Assembly (NCBI GenBank): GCA_032595685.2
Contig: CP159373.1
Span: forward strand, 765,001-829,000
Direction of reading: 5' to 3'
From: Candidatus Electrothrix aestuarii
GTDB taxonomy: Bacteria > Desulfobacterota > Desulfobulbia > Desulfobulbales > Desulfobulbaceae
DNA: 64,000 nt
Shown: positions 17,912 through 27,195 of the stretch, in pieces
Numbering within the stretch: position 1 is the first letter of the stretch
How the letters are laid out: each line of letters begins with the position of its first letter
Program-made: the position numbers and the translations under genes
Notes under the pieces: model-generated
What the model was told of the DNA's origin: nothing
Seen by the model: the letters and a program-made list of their open reading frames with translations, nothing else
Database searches by the model: none

Positions 17912-19570
17912 TCAGCTATTAGCGAATTTGATCAGCTGTTCCACAATGGCAGCCAAAGGTGCGTGCTGATATTCAGAGGTTATGGTCGCAGCTTGACGCC
18001 AGTCCCCGGAAAGCGGCTCTTCACTCTTCCAGGATCCAGTGAGTCCGTACCTTTTTTCCCGAGTACTCACTGCCCTGGTACCTTTCTCAGGAGTCCAAAG
18101 GAAATCCGGATGGGCATTCTGGTACCATTCTCCACCGATAATATTTCCGGCCATATCAAGTTCCAGATCATAATAATACCGAACAGTATGCACCGCATCA
18201 TATCGATCACTGTCTGTGCTCCGTTGCGCAGGCTGCGTTTCCACTATATAAGAAACATCCATAGCAATGGCGACAATGGTCTCAGTTTCGCTGTCCCTAT
18301 ATCTTTTGAAGCGATCTGTATCAAATCCTGTTTTCGCAACCGAGGCCTCTGCCAAGGTACGGGCATACCGTCCCTTCTGCGGATTGAAATATCTGTATTT
18401 ATAGCCGACAATGGGCTGATTCCAGACCTCATAATCATAGGTAGCATCAAGGATCATGCTTCTCCGCGAAACCCCGATCTGATTCACCACAGCAAGATGC
18501 CAGGTTCCTGGATTGGTATCAAAGCATTTTCCCGCCAAAATCCGTCCAGTCTGAGGATCGATAGCTGGATTTTTTTCGTTACAGCGTCCGCCGATAAATC
18601 GTGATGGAGTGTGAACCTTTGCCCAAAGCAGAGTGGCTAAGGCCTTAATGTCGGAAGGATAAAAGGTGATAAAGGTTTTGCCATCCGCTGCCAGCACAGT
18701 GACAGGAGCCGTGGGCCGGGCAAGCATATAGGCCGCAGGCGACCAGCCATGACAGAGTCCCATCCAGGTTTCCACCCGTCCGTTACGGCTATAATATCTT
18801 TTTCCCTCTTCCCACATTTTTTCAGTCAGCGTCATATTGCTGTCGCCGACCAGAAGATCATATTTTTCCGAGGGAGAGAGTCGATTCACGGCATCTCTGT
18901 TTCCACTCTCCACGATGCGCTGGGCTGGATTACTCTGAATATAATCAAAATTTTCTTTCCAATCCCCTGATCTCGGGAAATGGGAATCTGCATAACGGTG
19001 CCCCAGCATACCGAGATAAATGGCCCAATAATCGTCAGACCAGGGCTGCACATCCAAACGGGCATTCATCAGGCCGTTGTCTTCCATACTCTGGAGACCT
19101 GAGTAGGAAAAGGTATCCACAAAGCCGTCCGCCTGATCATTTTCCGCAAAGGCAGCCCGTCCTGCGGCGACAACATCCAGCTCAGTTATATTCTGCCGCT
19201 TCCCATCCCGGGCATCGATAAAGGATTTTTCGCGAATAGCCTCCTCGTTAAAAAGGGAACTCTCCGAGCTAAGAGGTTTTCCCTGTTCGTCGTACTTCGC
19301 AGGCAGCTGAGCCATAAAGGCCACCGGATCGGCTTGCAGGGCCTCAAGGCCCTTATCATCCATCAACTCCTCAGCTGGTGGCACACTGCTGCTGGCTTCA
19401 CTGCTGTTTTCCGACGTATCCTGCCCGGAACCAGCAGATACCGGCCCCTCACTTGCTGACGCCTCTGAATTTCCAGATGGTTCAGTGGGCTCTGGTTTCG
19501 AGGACGCATCAGGCGTTCCTTTGAATAAATTCAACAAAAAGCAATTGTGTTTTCCTTCTGGTGTAGCCAT
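17912..19570 (-). CDS. Transglutaminase-elicitor-like protein A
   Basis: 552 aa, first gene of the operon, with GGGGGAT six bases before the ATG. Residues 1-75 are a Ser/Glu/Pro-rich disordered tail absent from paralogue B. The core resembles the TGase_elicitor family: C273 in WMGLCHGWSPAAY, H358 in GTWHLAVVNQIG and D375 in MILDATYDY form the expected Cys-His-Asp set, and VWNQPIVGYKYRY follows, aligning with Pep-13 of Phytophthora GP42 (shared V-W-N-Q-P, then G and K). Transglutaminases crosslink Gln to Lys or amines. It is followed 50 bp later by the metacaspase gene. No signal peptide is seen. The acidic tail could be a cleavable regulatory region; that is inference. Confidence 0.74.
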   Translation of the reverse strand: MATPEGKHNCFLLNLFKGTPDASSKPEPTEPSGNSEASASEGPVSAGSGQDTSENSSEASSSVPPAEELMDDKGLEALQADPVAFMAQLPAKYDEQGKPLSSESSLFNEEAIREKSFIDARDGKRQNITELDVVAAGRAAFAENDQADGFVDTFSYSGLQSMEDNGLMNARLDVQPWSDDYWAIYLGMLGHRYADSHFPRSGDWKENFDYIQSNPAQRIVESGNRDAVNRLSPSEKYDLLVGDSNMTLTEKMWEEGKRYYSRNGRVETWMGLCHGWSPAAYMLARPTAPVTVLAADGKTFITFYPSDIKALATLLWAKVHTPSRFIGGRCNEKNPAIDPQTGRILAGKCFDTNPGTWHLAVVNQIGVSRRSMILDATYDYEVWNQPIVGYKYRYFNPQKGRYARTLAEASVAKTGFDTDRFKRYRDSETETIVAIAMDVSYIVETQPAQRSTDSDRYDAVHTVRYYYDLELDMAGNIIGGEWYQNAHPDFLWTPEKGTRAVSTREKRYGLTGSWKSEEPLSGDWRQAATITSEYQHAPLAAIVEQLIKFANS

Positions 19571-19660
19571 CGGTTTATCCCCCTTTTTCTATAAACATCG
19601 CGTTGAATCCGACCAGATTAAGGCCATCTTTAATCAGCAGGCTGAATTTCTCCCTCTAAA

Positions 19661-19689
19661 AATATACAGACTATCCCTCTGCTGGTTAA
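19661..19689 (-). promoter_or_regulatory. Candidate sigma-70-type promoter for the transglutaminase/metacaspase operon
   Basis: On the minus strand, TTAACC (19684-19689) and TATATT (19661-19666) are spaced by 17 bp, upstream of the ATG at 19570 with a leader of about 85 nt. The -10 box matches 5/6 and the -35 box 4/6. It overlaps the end of the diguanylate cyclase gene, so the operon need not depend on read-through from the signalling block. Confidence 0.3.
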
Positions 19690-21452
19690 GCATTTTGGGT
19701 TTTGGAGTCTGATCCGGCGAGAAAACTTTGGCCTTTTCCCAGGCGCTTTGCAGAGTACATAGCATGATCTGCATGATGCAACAGCTCTTCCATAGATGTA
19801 CCATGATCGGGATACAGGGCAATACCAACGCTGGTTTGAATACGCTCACCTCCCTCTACCGAACAATCCATGTCATTCAAAGACGATATAATGCGTTCTG
19901 CTGTTGCAACAGCATCATCTATAGATTGAACATCATCAAGAATTGCCGAAAACTCATCGCCACCGATGCGAGCAACCACATCTTCCAGACGCAGGCACTC
20001 TCGCAGCCGGTCAGCAACCATCTGCAAAACCCGATCACCGGCAAGGTGGCCCAGGCTATCATTAATTGTCTTAAAATTATCCAGATCAAGATACAGCAAA
20101 GCGACCTTGCTCTTCAGACGATTGGCACGCGACAAGGAACCACGTAACCGTTCATCAAACATAACCCGGTTGGGAAGGCGGGTCAGCGGATCATGCATTG
20201 CCTGATGCCGAAGAATTTCTTCCGCCTGCTTGCGCTCACTGATGTCAGAAAATAATGCAACATAGTTGACAATATTCTTTTTCTTCGGATCACGGATCAC
20301 GGCGATGGAGAGCCATTGCGGATATTCCTCCCCATTACGGCGACGATTCCAAATCTCCCCCTGCCAATTATTATTCCGCAACAGAATCTTCCACATCTGG
20401 CGATAATACTCTTTATCCTGTCGCTCTGATTGCAGGAAAGAAGGATCTCTACCAATGGCTTCCTCACGTTTATAGCCGGTAATCCCTGTAAAGGCTGGAT
20501 TCACCATGATAATACGATTATCAGCATCTGTGACCAACATGCCTTCAGAGCTGGTCTCAAAAACCGTATGAGCCAAGCGCAACTCGTCCTCGGCTTTTTT
20601 CTGTTCAGTAAGATCACTGATTATACAGACAAAACCATTACAGGTTCCATATGCTGTCCGACGCGGGCTAAGCCAATGTCCTCCAGGAAAAATCGAGCCA
20701 TCTTTGCGAATAAATTTCTTATCTGCATAATGCTGGTCCAGCTGACCGTAACGGAGCAGCTCCATAGCCTCTTCGGTTCCGGCAACGTGATCAGGGACAA
20801 TAATATCCTGAAGCCGCATATATTGAAAATCTTCCCGTGAGTAACCAAAGACCTCTGCATAGAGTCCGTTCACCATTTCGTAGGTGCCATCAAGCGCAAG
20901 AAGGCCGATACAGACAGCGGCATTATTCAACACAGCTTCGTTGCGAGACTCACTATCCAACAAGGCCGCATGGGCCTTTTCTCTATAGCGGATCTCCTCT
21001 TTGAGCTCCTGGTTCTTACAGGCAAGTTCATGCTGAGCGCGACGCAAACTAATCTGGGTTGATACCCTGGCTATCAATTCAGAGGGCTCATAGGGTTTAA
21101 CCAGAAAGTCAGAGCCACCGACCTTAAAACCACGAATTTTGTCCGCCACATCGCTCATGGCAGTCAAAAAAAGGACAGGAATATTGGAGAGGAGAGGATC
21201 GTTTTTTAACTGAACGCATACCTGAAAACCATTCATCTCAGGCATGCTGATATCAAGCAGGACTACTTCAGGAGGAGCGGTTCGACAATGGGCATAAACT
21301 TTCGTAGGATCAGAAAGGGACTGGGAGACAAAACCATGAGAACGAAGTATAGACTCCAACAAACAGAGATCACTCAGACTATCATCAACAATCAGAATAT
21401 ACGGTGTTGTTCTGTCATTACAGAGATACTGTTTCTTTTCCGATTCAGGCAT
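19686..21452 (-). CDS. Response regulator with PAS domains and GGDEF (diguanylate cyclase)
   Basis: 588 aa from ATG 21452 (the open frame extends two codons to a TTG). Order of domains: REC at ~18-135 (ILIVDDS, acceptor Asp in VVLLDISMPEMNG, VLFLTAMS, LVKPYEPSE), a short coiled coil, PAS at ~160-285 (Y-N-Y type VNGLYAEVFGY), a second PAS at ~290-410 (TDADNRIIMVNPAFTGITGY), then GGDEF at ~415-585 with RIGGDEFSAIL. The inhibitory I-site RLED lies exactly five residues before GGDEF, so product inhibition is likely. It makes c-di-GMP from two GTP. It overlaps the preceding REC/PATAN gene by 8 bp. No EAL or HD-GYP domain is in the block, so degradation occurs elsewhere. Confidence 0.9.
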   Translation of the reverse strand: MPESEKKQYLCNDRTTPYILIVDDSLSDLCLLESILRSHGFVSQSLSDPTKVYAHCRTAPPEVVLLDISMPEMNGFQVCVQLKNDPLLSNIPVLFLTAMSDVADKIRGFKVGGSDFLVKPYEPSELIARVSTQISLRRAQHELACKNQELKEEIRYREKAHAALLDSESRNEAVLNNAAVCIGLLALDGTYEMVNGLYAEVFGYSREDFQYMRLQDIIVPDHVAGTEEAMELLRYGQLDQHYADKKFIRKDGSIFPGGHWLSPRRTAYGTCNGFVCIISDLTEQKKAEDELRLAHTVFETSSEGMLVTDADNRIIMVNPAFTGITGYKREEAIGRDPSFLQSERQDKEYYRQMWKILLRNNNWQGEIWNRRRNGEEYPQWLSIAVIRDPKKKNIVNYVALFSDISERKQAEEILRHQAMHDPLTRLPNRVMFDERLRGSLSRANRLKSKVALLYLDLDNFKTINDSLGHLAGDRVLQMVADRLRECLRLEDVVARIGGDEFSAILDDVQSIDDAVATAERIISSLNDMDCSVEGGERIQTSVGIALYPDHGTSMEELLHHADHAMYSAKRLGKGQSFLAGSDSKTQNA

Positions 21453-22134
21453 TGCCAACGGTTTCGTCTTTACGTGTCATGGCTTCCATAATAAGGCCCA
21501 TCAGGCTTGCGCTAATACGTTTCTTCACCTTCTGGGAACTTGGGATGTCTGTAAAACTTATACTTGCTCCCTCAAGAGCAATCAAGGAATAAGCTGCATC
21601 TTCTCCATTTAATCCTCTGAAAGCCGCATCAAAGACTTCACCATTTTCTATATAGAAGAATCCCTTTTCATTATTGGTCGAGGTAATTTCCAGTAAACAG
21701 GTCTTCTGCTCTAAGGCAATCATCTGGAGGAAATTAGCAACGGAGATTCCCTTCAGCATTCCTCCGGGAGGTTGCGGGGCGAGAGCAGCCTGAATAGCTT
21801 CAACCAGCTTGTTAATAGTAAAGGGTTTCTTCAGCAGACGCTGTCCGGTTTGGGCGAATTGTTTTTCAATCTCAGGGGTGGAGTGGGCAGTCATAATAAC
21901 GCAGGGCATTTTAGGAAAGGCATCATTAATATAGGCCAGCAGCGTCAACCCATCGATTTTAGGCATCTGTAAATCAGTAACAATAAGGTCAATAGACTTT
22001 CTGTTCAGAATACCTATAGCCTCCTCACCATTATTAGAGAGAATAACTTCAAAATCTTTTTTATATTTTTTAAGACTGATCCCCAGTAATCTCTGAAAAC
22101 CAAGATCATCGTCAACAATTAAAACATTTTTCAT
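21445..22134 (-). CDS. Response regulator with DUF4388/PATAN-type output domain
   Basis: 229 aa from ATG 22134; a TTG five codons upstream is possible. REC domain at residues 1-118: NVLIVDDDLGF, acceptor Asp in LIVTDLQMPKIDG, CVIMTAHS and RLLKKPFTINK. The C-terminal ~105 residues match the DUF4388 (PATAN) pattern: LKGISVANFLQMIALEQKTCLLEI, then GFFYIENGEVFDAAFRGLNGEDAAYSLI. This small domain sits on many delta-type response regulators and is thought to mediate protein contacts rather than DNA binding. It lies between the diguanylate cyclase gene, which overlaps its end by 8 bp, and the zinc-ribbon/REC gene. It should be phosphorylated by one of the nearby hybrid kinases; that pairing is inference. 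Confidence 0.85.
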   Translation of the reverse strand: MKNVLIVDDDLGFQRLLGISLKKYKKDFEVILSNNGEEAIGILNRKSIDLIVTDLQMPKIDGLTLLAYINDAFPKMPCVIMTAHSTPEIEKQFAQTGQRLLKKPFTINKLVEAIQAALAPQPPGGMLKGISVANFLQMIALEQKTCLLEITSTNNEKGFFYIENGEVFDAAFRGLNGEDAAYSLIALEGASISFTDIPSSQKVKKRISASLMGLIMEAMTRKDETVGNA

Positions 22135-22170
22135 TGTAATGCTGCCCAAAGGGGTTAAAAAGAAATTCGC

Positions 22171-23367
22171 TCACGATTCCTTATCCGTTTGCTGAAAGTC
22201 CAGCAGAGTACACACCATACGGTCCAGTTCTTCAGCCGCCTTGGTGACCGGACGACTGACCGTTTCCAGATCTTTATTCTCTCTGAGCAAACTGCTTACC
22301 GCATCAATCCCGAAAAGGATTGTTGCCAGATTATTGCGTATTGCCTTCCTGTTCTTATCAATAAAGCTGTTCACTGCTGACTCGGCTGCCTGACAGATCT
22401 GCTCCTTAGCAGGTACCCGCCCAACATTCTTTTCCCAAATAATATGTGCAAGCCCCTTGACCTCTTCGTTCTCATCAAAAAGCGGGATATGGATAACTTG
22501 CACCTGTGAATTACTCTGTTTAGGGTCAGGCGATGACGGATCAGTCTGAGCAAGGCATTCCTCACAATGAAAGCTAGGGTCTGTGAACACCTCATGGTAC
22601 AGAGATCCAACAAGTTCGGAAAGGCGCATATTGCAAAAATCGCGAGTTGCCTTATTCGCCCAAAGTATCTGCCGCTCCGCGTCTTCTATAACCACTCTAT
22701 CCTGAACAAAATCCAATAATGCAAGAAAGTTATTTTTCTCCTGCTGTAAGCGCTCCAGCTCACGTTCAATCTGAATATTATCCTGATGCAGTGAATTGAT
22801 AAGACTGTCCGCCTGCTTCTTCTGTTGATCCACAAGCTGTTTCAGGCGGAGCTGAGCTGTAATTCTTGCGTTAAGAATCTGGAGATTTATCGGTTTATTA
22901 ATATAATCTACAGCGCCAAGGGTAAAACCTCGGTATTCATCATCCTTATCATCACGAGCACTAACAAAGATAACAGCAATCTTCCTGGTCACCGGATTTT
23001 CTTTGAGCCGCTTACACACTTCATAGCCGTCCATTCCCGGCATGCTCAAATCAAGGAGAATAAGATCCGGCTTCCTCTCTGCTGCCAACTCTAGTCCATG
23101 CACCCCGGTAGAGGCGATAGACACGGTATACTCTCTCTCCAGAGTTGTCTTCATCAGCTGAAGATGTGCAAAATCATCATCAATCAGCAAGAGATGATAG
23201 TGAAGCGTATTAATAGGTTCCGATGAGCGGAGATGGGGAATGATTGTTTCCTGAGAGATAATATTTCCGCAAATCTGACATCCCAGCGGTTTATTATCAA
23301 TATGCTCCAGTTGCTCATCCGCAACTATATTCTTCCCTCCGCATTCTTCGCAAAAAATTACTTTCAT
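22171..23367 (-). CDS. Zinc-ribbon REC-PAS response regulator with kinase-like helical end
   Basis: 398 aa. Residues 1-45 carry two Cys pairs (CEECGG and CQICGN), a probable zinc ribbon placed before the receiver, which is unusual. REC follows at ~57-175 (LLIDDDFAHLQLM, acceptor Asp in LILLDLSMPGMDG, VIFVSARD, YINKPINL). A coiled coil leads to a PAS domain (~215-320) that contains a four-Cys set (CNMR, CEECLAQ) that could bind metal. The last 75 residues form a helical bundle resembling a DHp dimerisation domain (NRKAIRNNLATILFGIDAVSS), but no HATPase follows, so it cannot be a kinase alone. It abuts the hybrid kinase gene (7 bp), so co-expression is very likely. Confidence 0.78.
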   Translation of the reverse strand: MKVIFCEECGGKNIVADEQLEHIDNKPLGCQICGNIISQETIIPHLRSSEPINTLHYHLLLIDDDFAHLQLMKTTLEREYTVSIASTGVHGLELAAERKPDLILLDLSMPGMDGYEVCKRLKENPVTRKIAVIFVSARDDKDDEYRGFTLGAVDYINKPINLQILNARITAQLRLKQLVDQQKKQADSLINSLHQDNIQIERELERLQQEKNNFLALLDFVQDRVVIEDAERQILWANKATRDFCNMRLSELVGSLYHEVFTDPSFHCEECLAQTDPSSPDPKQSNSQVQVIHIPLFDENEEVKGLAHIIWEKNVGRVPAKEQICQAAESAVNSFIDKNRKAIRNNLATILFGIDAVSSLLRENKDLETVSRPVTKAAEELDRMVCTLLDFQQTDKES

Positions 23368-23373
23368 TTGCGA

Positions 23374-26300
23374 TCAGCTCCTGCTCTCACCAGCAGTCAG
23401 ATTCAACAATGGGGCAAGGTCAGCCTCCAGTTGCGACATCATGCCTTGATAATCTTCCTCCTGCCCTTCTTTACTGGCAGATTCAATTTTCCTGGCCTGT
23501 TCTGCTTCATCTTTAAGTCCTACCCCAAGCAGAATACCTTTTGCCTTATGCCCAGCTGCGGAGAGCAAAGCAAGATCATTATCCTGCACAGCCTGCCTGG
23601 CCTGCTCCAAGGTCTCAGATATGGATCGGGAGGAAAGCTGTATCATCTGCTCCACCTGCTCCGGTTCAAGACTGTAAATGTTTTTGAGGTGTTCAGCAAC
23701 ACTTGTGACAAGCGCATTATCGTTTTCTTTTTTCTCCATCATGTCCGTACCGTCCTCTTGTTTTTTTTCTATTGCGTTTTTTACAAGTCCGTCAACATAT
23801 CCTGTCTGTTGAAAGGCGTGATAAATCTCTTTTGTTTTAAAGGGCTTCACCGCATAGCCATCCATTCCGGCCTCCAAACAACGCTGCTTATCCTCCTTCA
23901 TGGCATGCGCTGTCAAAGCTACTACAGGCATATGACCACCTGTCAACCTATATTGCAATGCTTCTGTAAACTCCTGCGGCAAGGCATGCTCATCGGCTGG
24001 CTGATACTTTCTTTGTTCACAGGCCCGGATAATTTTTGTCACCGTGAGTCCGTCCATAATAGGCATCTGCACATCCATAAGAATAACATCAAAGTGATGA
24101 TCCAGAAGGATTTGCAAGGCTTCTAATCCATTTGCCGCTTCAACAATCTGATGGTTATCCTTCTGGAACATTGCCTTGGCCAGAAAACGATTCGACTCAT
24201 TATCATCAACCACTAAAATACGCAAGCCCTGGAGCTCTATTCCCTGATCTATCGCAGCATGTGCTACAGAAAACTCCGGACCAACGACCTTCTTAAATCG
24301 TGCAGTAAAGGTAAAGGTACTTCCCTGCCCCAGTACGCTACTCACACCGATATTGCCCCCCATCATCTTGCAGAGCCTGTAGCAAATTGTCAACCCCAGA
24401 CCAGTCCCTTCAAAATCCCTGCTGGTACTACTATCAACCTGAACGAATTCCTCGAAAATGTCATTAATTTTTTCCGGGGCGATCCCGATCCCCTTATCCT
24501 TGACCTGAAACTGCACCAACATTTCGTTATTATTGCTTTCCTGAAGAAAAACTCGAACAGAAATAGCGCCTTTCTCACTGAACTTTATACTGTTATTGAG
24601 CAAATTAACCAGGATCTGACGAACCCGCATGGCATCGCCATAGACAAACCGAGGCACCTTAGGGTCAATATTATAATGAAGACGCAGGCCTTTTTCTTCG
24701 GCCAAAAACTCCACCGTCCGAACAGCATCACCAATATTCTCTTCAAGGCAAAAAACCGCAGGCTCCAGCTGAAGCCTGCCAGCCTCAATTTTGGAGAAGT
24801 CAAGAATATCATTCAGCAAGCCCAGGAGAGATTCTGCTGCTTTACTCACCGTCCCGATATAGTATTGCTGCTGCTCATCCAGAGAGGTTTCCAATGCCAA
24901 TTTGGTCATCCCAACAATGGCATTCATAGGAGTACGCACCTCATGACTCATATTGGCAAGAAAATCGCTTTTCGCCTGATTAGCCTGCTCAGCCCTTTCC
25001 CGTGCCAGTTGTAGCTGTTGTTCTTCTTCCTTTTGTCGGCTGATATCTTTGGTGATCCAAATGGCCCCTTGTTCCGGGTCCGTACGATCAATAATCTTGG
25101 CTGTTAAAGAACACCAAAACTGACTGCCATCCCGGCGGCGCATTAAATGGTCTTCCTGAAAAATCCGATCAGACTCAAAGCAGAGTACAGCCCGTTCATG
25201 AGTTTGCTCAAAGAGCTTCTGATTGTCAAAGAGAACAGAAGGAGAAACGGCAATAAAGGCCTCTCTGCTTCCATAACCGAACATCTTGGCTGCCACCCCG
25301 CTTGCCCAGACAAACTCGGTTCCGATGACCCGGGCAATACCTATGGCTGCATGCTCAACAATCAACTCAAGCTTTGCCAACTGGGCCTTTAATTCCTTTT
25401 CTAAATCAAGCCGTTCGGTAATATCATTTTTTATCGCAAGATAATAGCTGATTTCCTGCGTATAACGGTCGTACAATGGATAGACGGTTTGTCCTTCCCA
25501 ATACTGCCTGCCATCCTTTCTTGTATTACGGAGAAAACCTTTCCAGGTTCCACCGTTTTTGACCATATGCCAGATTTCCTGACTGACCGGAGAATTACTT
25601 TCTCCAGCAGTCAAAACGTTTGGATTAGTTCCATACAGTTCCTCACGCTCGTATCCGGTTAACTCGCTGAAAAAAGGATTTGTATAGACTATATCGGCAT
25701 TCTCATCTGTAATAACAATGGCACTGGTACTCTGCTCAACTGCCTGTGAAAAGAGAAAAAGCTGTTCCTGCTCTTTTTTTCTCTCTGAAATATCGGTAAA
25801 AAAGGAAAAGCAGGTCTTTTTTTTCCTGCCAGGCGGGGTAATACAGGAAGAAGTGATGAGTACATCGAGAAGTCCCTTCTTACCCGTACGCAATCTTCCC
25901 TCATGTGAAACATCAAAGCACTCCTCATCTGCATACAAATCTCTTATTGCGAGGAATTCATTCACATCATGACCAATTATCTCTTCTGTCGATAAATCAA
26001 GGAGCTGACAAAGACTTTTATTGACCTCGAGAATGATCCCTGATTCATAGTCACTGAGCCAGAATCCCTGAGGATTACGGTTGATAATAGCCTCATATTT
26101 TTCTTTATCCTGGATTCGTTGTTCAGCCTCTCCTTCAAGTGTTGCAGCCACCAATAAGGCCTGACGATGTCGTCTATTCGCCATATAGAGCAGGGCAAGC
26201 ATGACAGCCAGCAACAAAAAAAGAAGTGTAATAAAACCTGAGGAGCCCAAAGAGGCTGGTCGGTAATTTTCCTCAAACCATGTCTTTTTTACAACATGGA

Positions 26301-27153
26301 TCAGGACAAAATCATCTCCCACCAGAGGCTGACAAAAGACATAATACTTGCTGCCATCCGATGTTTTTTTCGTCAAAAAACCAGCTGTTGCCAAAGAATC
26401 CAGCCCATCAGGTGTAAAACCCAAGGACTGAATATGATCCCGAGAAAACTGTTTATCGACAAGAGGACGCAGAGAGACAAGCCTTCCCCTTGTGTCAAAA
26501 AGAATATTGCTATCCGTGGATAAGCCGATACGCATCTCCTCCGGCTCTGGAGGAGTGGCCGTAAAGGCTGTACTGAAGGAACGGAGATGGAAAAAATCCA
26601 AACTGATTTTTAGCGCAACAAGCCCAAGAGGGATACTACCGTTCCTGATCGTTCGGGTATAATAAATTTCACTCTGCTGCGTAACAGTATTCATCACGGC
26701 ATACAGATCTGAATCTTCACTTATAGTATCATGAAAATAACCCGCAAAATCGTATTGCTTACCAAGAGCATCCGGCATTGTTCCATAGACACATTGTCGT
26801 TCAAGATCAAGCAGGAACACAGCTGTAATGTTTTCAACATCAGCAACCACTCCTAAATTTTTTTCAACAATCTGCTGCGCTACCGGCGATGGGGCAATTC
26901 CATGTATCTGCTTGCCCATCGTATTCACAACCAGAGGATTTGTAGCTAACAGATCAGAAACCGTTGATATTTGATCAAAAATCTGTCTAATACGTTCAGC
27001 TTCCTGGGCTAAAGAGTACCGGTATGTCTTGATATCTTCCCGAACGAGCTCCTGTTGATGCATATAAAAAACAGAAGCACCTCCCAGAATAACGAGCATC
27101 ACCAGACTGATCGCCATCACGATGTACAACAATATTATATTACTGTACTTCAT
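23374..27153 (-). CDS. Hybrid sensor histidine kinase: dCache-PAS3-HisKA-HATPase-REC-HPt
   Basis: 1259 aa inner-membrane sensor. TM1 is ~7-30, a dCache-like periplasmic region ~35-300, TM2 ~306-325. Three PAS domains follow (~350-455, 465-580, 595-705). HisKA holds H737 in NMSHEVRTPMN; HATPase has LLNNSIKFS, KDKGIG and EGTGLGL (to ~955). REC at ~976-1115 has D1027 in VILMDVQMPIMDG, and the C-terminal HPt has H1202 in AAGHKAKG. A complete His-Asp-His relay is therefore on one chain. The REC carries an insert before GGH that is also found in the second hybrid kinase, so the two are probably duplicates. It lies 42 bp after that gene and 7 bp before the zinc-ribbon regulator. The periplasmic ligand is unknown. 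Confidence 0.9.
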   Translation of the reverse strand: MKYSNIILLYIVMAISLVMLVILGGASVFYMHQQELVREDIKTYRYSLAQEAERIRQIFDQISTVSDLLATNPLVVNTMGKQIHGIAPSPVAQQIVEKNLGVVADVENITAVFLLDLERQCVYGTMPDALGKQYDFAGYFHDTISEDSDLYAVMNTVTQQSEIYYTRTIRNGSIPLGLVALKISLDFFHLRSFSTAFTATPPEPEEMRIGLSTDSNILFDTRGRLVSLRPLVDKQFSRDHIQSLGFTPDGLDSLATAGFLTKKTSDGSKYYVFCQPLVGDDFVLIHVVKKTWFEENYRPASLGSSGFITLLFLLLAVMLALLYMANRRHRQALLVAATLEGEAEQRIQDKEKYEAIINRNPQGFWLSDYESGIILEVNKSLCQLLDLSTEEIIGHDVNEFLAIRDLYADEECFDVSHEGRLRTGKKGLLDVLITSSCITPPGRKKKTCFSFFTDISERKKEQEQLFLFSQAVEQSTSAIVITDENADIVYTNPFFSELTGYEREELYGTNPNVLTAGESNSPVSQEIWHMVKNGGTWKGFLRNTRKDGRQYWEGQTVYPLYDRYTQEISYYLAIKNDITERLDLEKELKAQLAKLELIVEHAAIGIARVIGTEFVWASGVAAKMFGYGSREAFIAVSPSVLFDNQKLFEQTHERAVLCFESDRIFQEDHLMRRRDGSQFWCSLTAKIIDRTDPEQGAIWITKDISRQKEEEQQLQLARERAEQANQAKSDFLANMSHEVRTPMNAIVGMTKLALETSLDEQQQYYIGTVSKAAESLLGLLNDILDFSKIEAGRLQLEPAVFCLEENIGDAVRTVEFLAEEKGLRLHYNIDPKVPRFVYGDAMRVRQILVNLLNNSIKFSEKGAISVRVFLQESNNNEMLVQFQVKDKGIGIAPEKINDIFEEFVQVDSSTSRDFEGTGLGLTICYRLCKMMGGNIGVSSVLGQGSTFTFTARFKKVVGPEFSVAHAAIDQGIELQGLRILVVDDNESNRFLAKAMFQKDNHQIVEAANGLEALQILLDHHFDVILMDVQMPIMDGLTVTKIIRACEQRKYQPADEHALPQEFTEALQYRLTGGHMPVVALTAHAMKEDKQRCLEAGMDGYAVKPFKTKEIYHAFQQTGYVDGLVKNAIEKKQEDGTDMMEKKENDNALVTSVAEHLKNIYSLEPEQVEQMIQLSSRSISETLEQARQAVQDNDLALLSAAGHKAKGILLGVGLKDEAEQARKIESASKEGQEEDYQGMMSQLEADLAPLLNLTAGESRS

Positions 27154-27195
27154 CTGCTATGCTCCGCTGTTATTCCAACCATGGCCCCGCATGGG

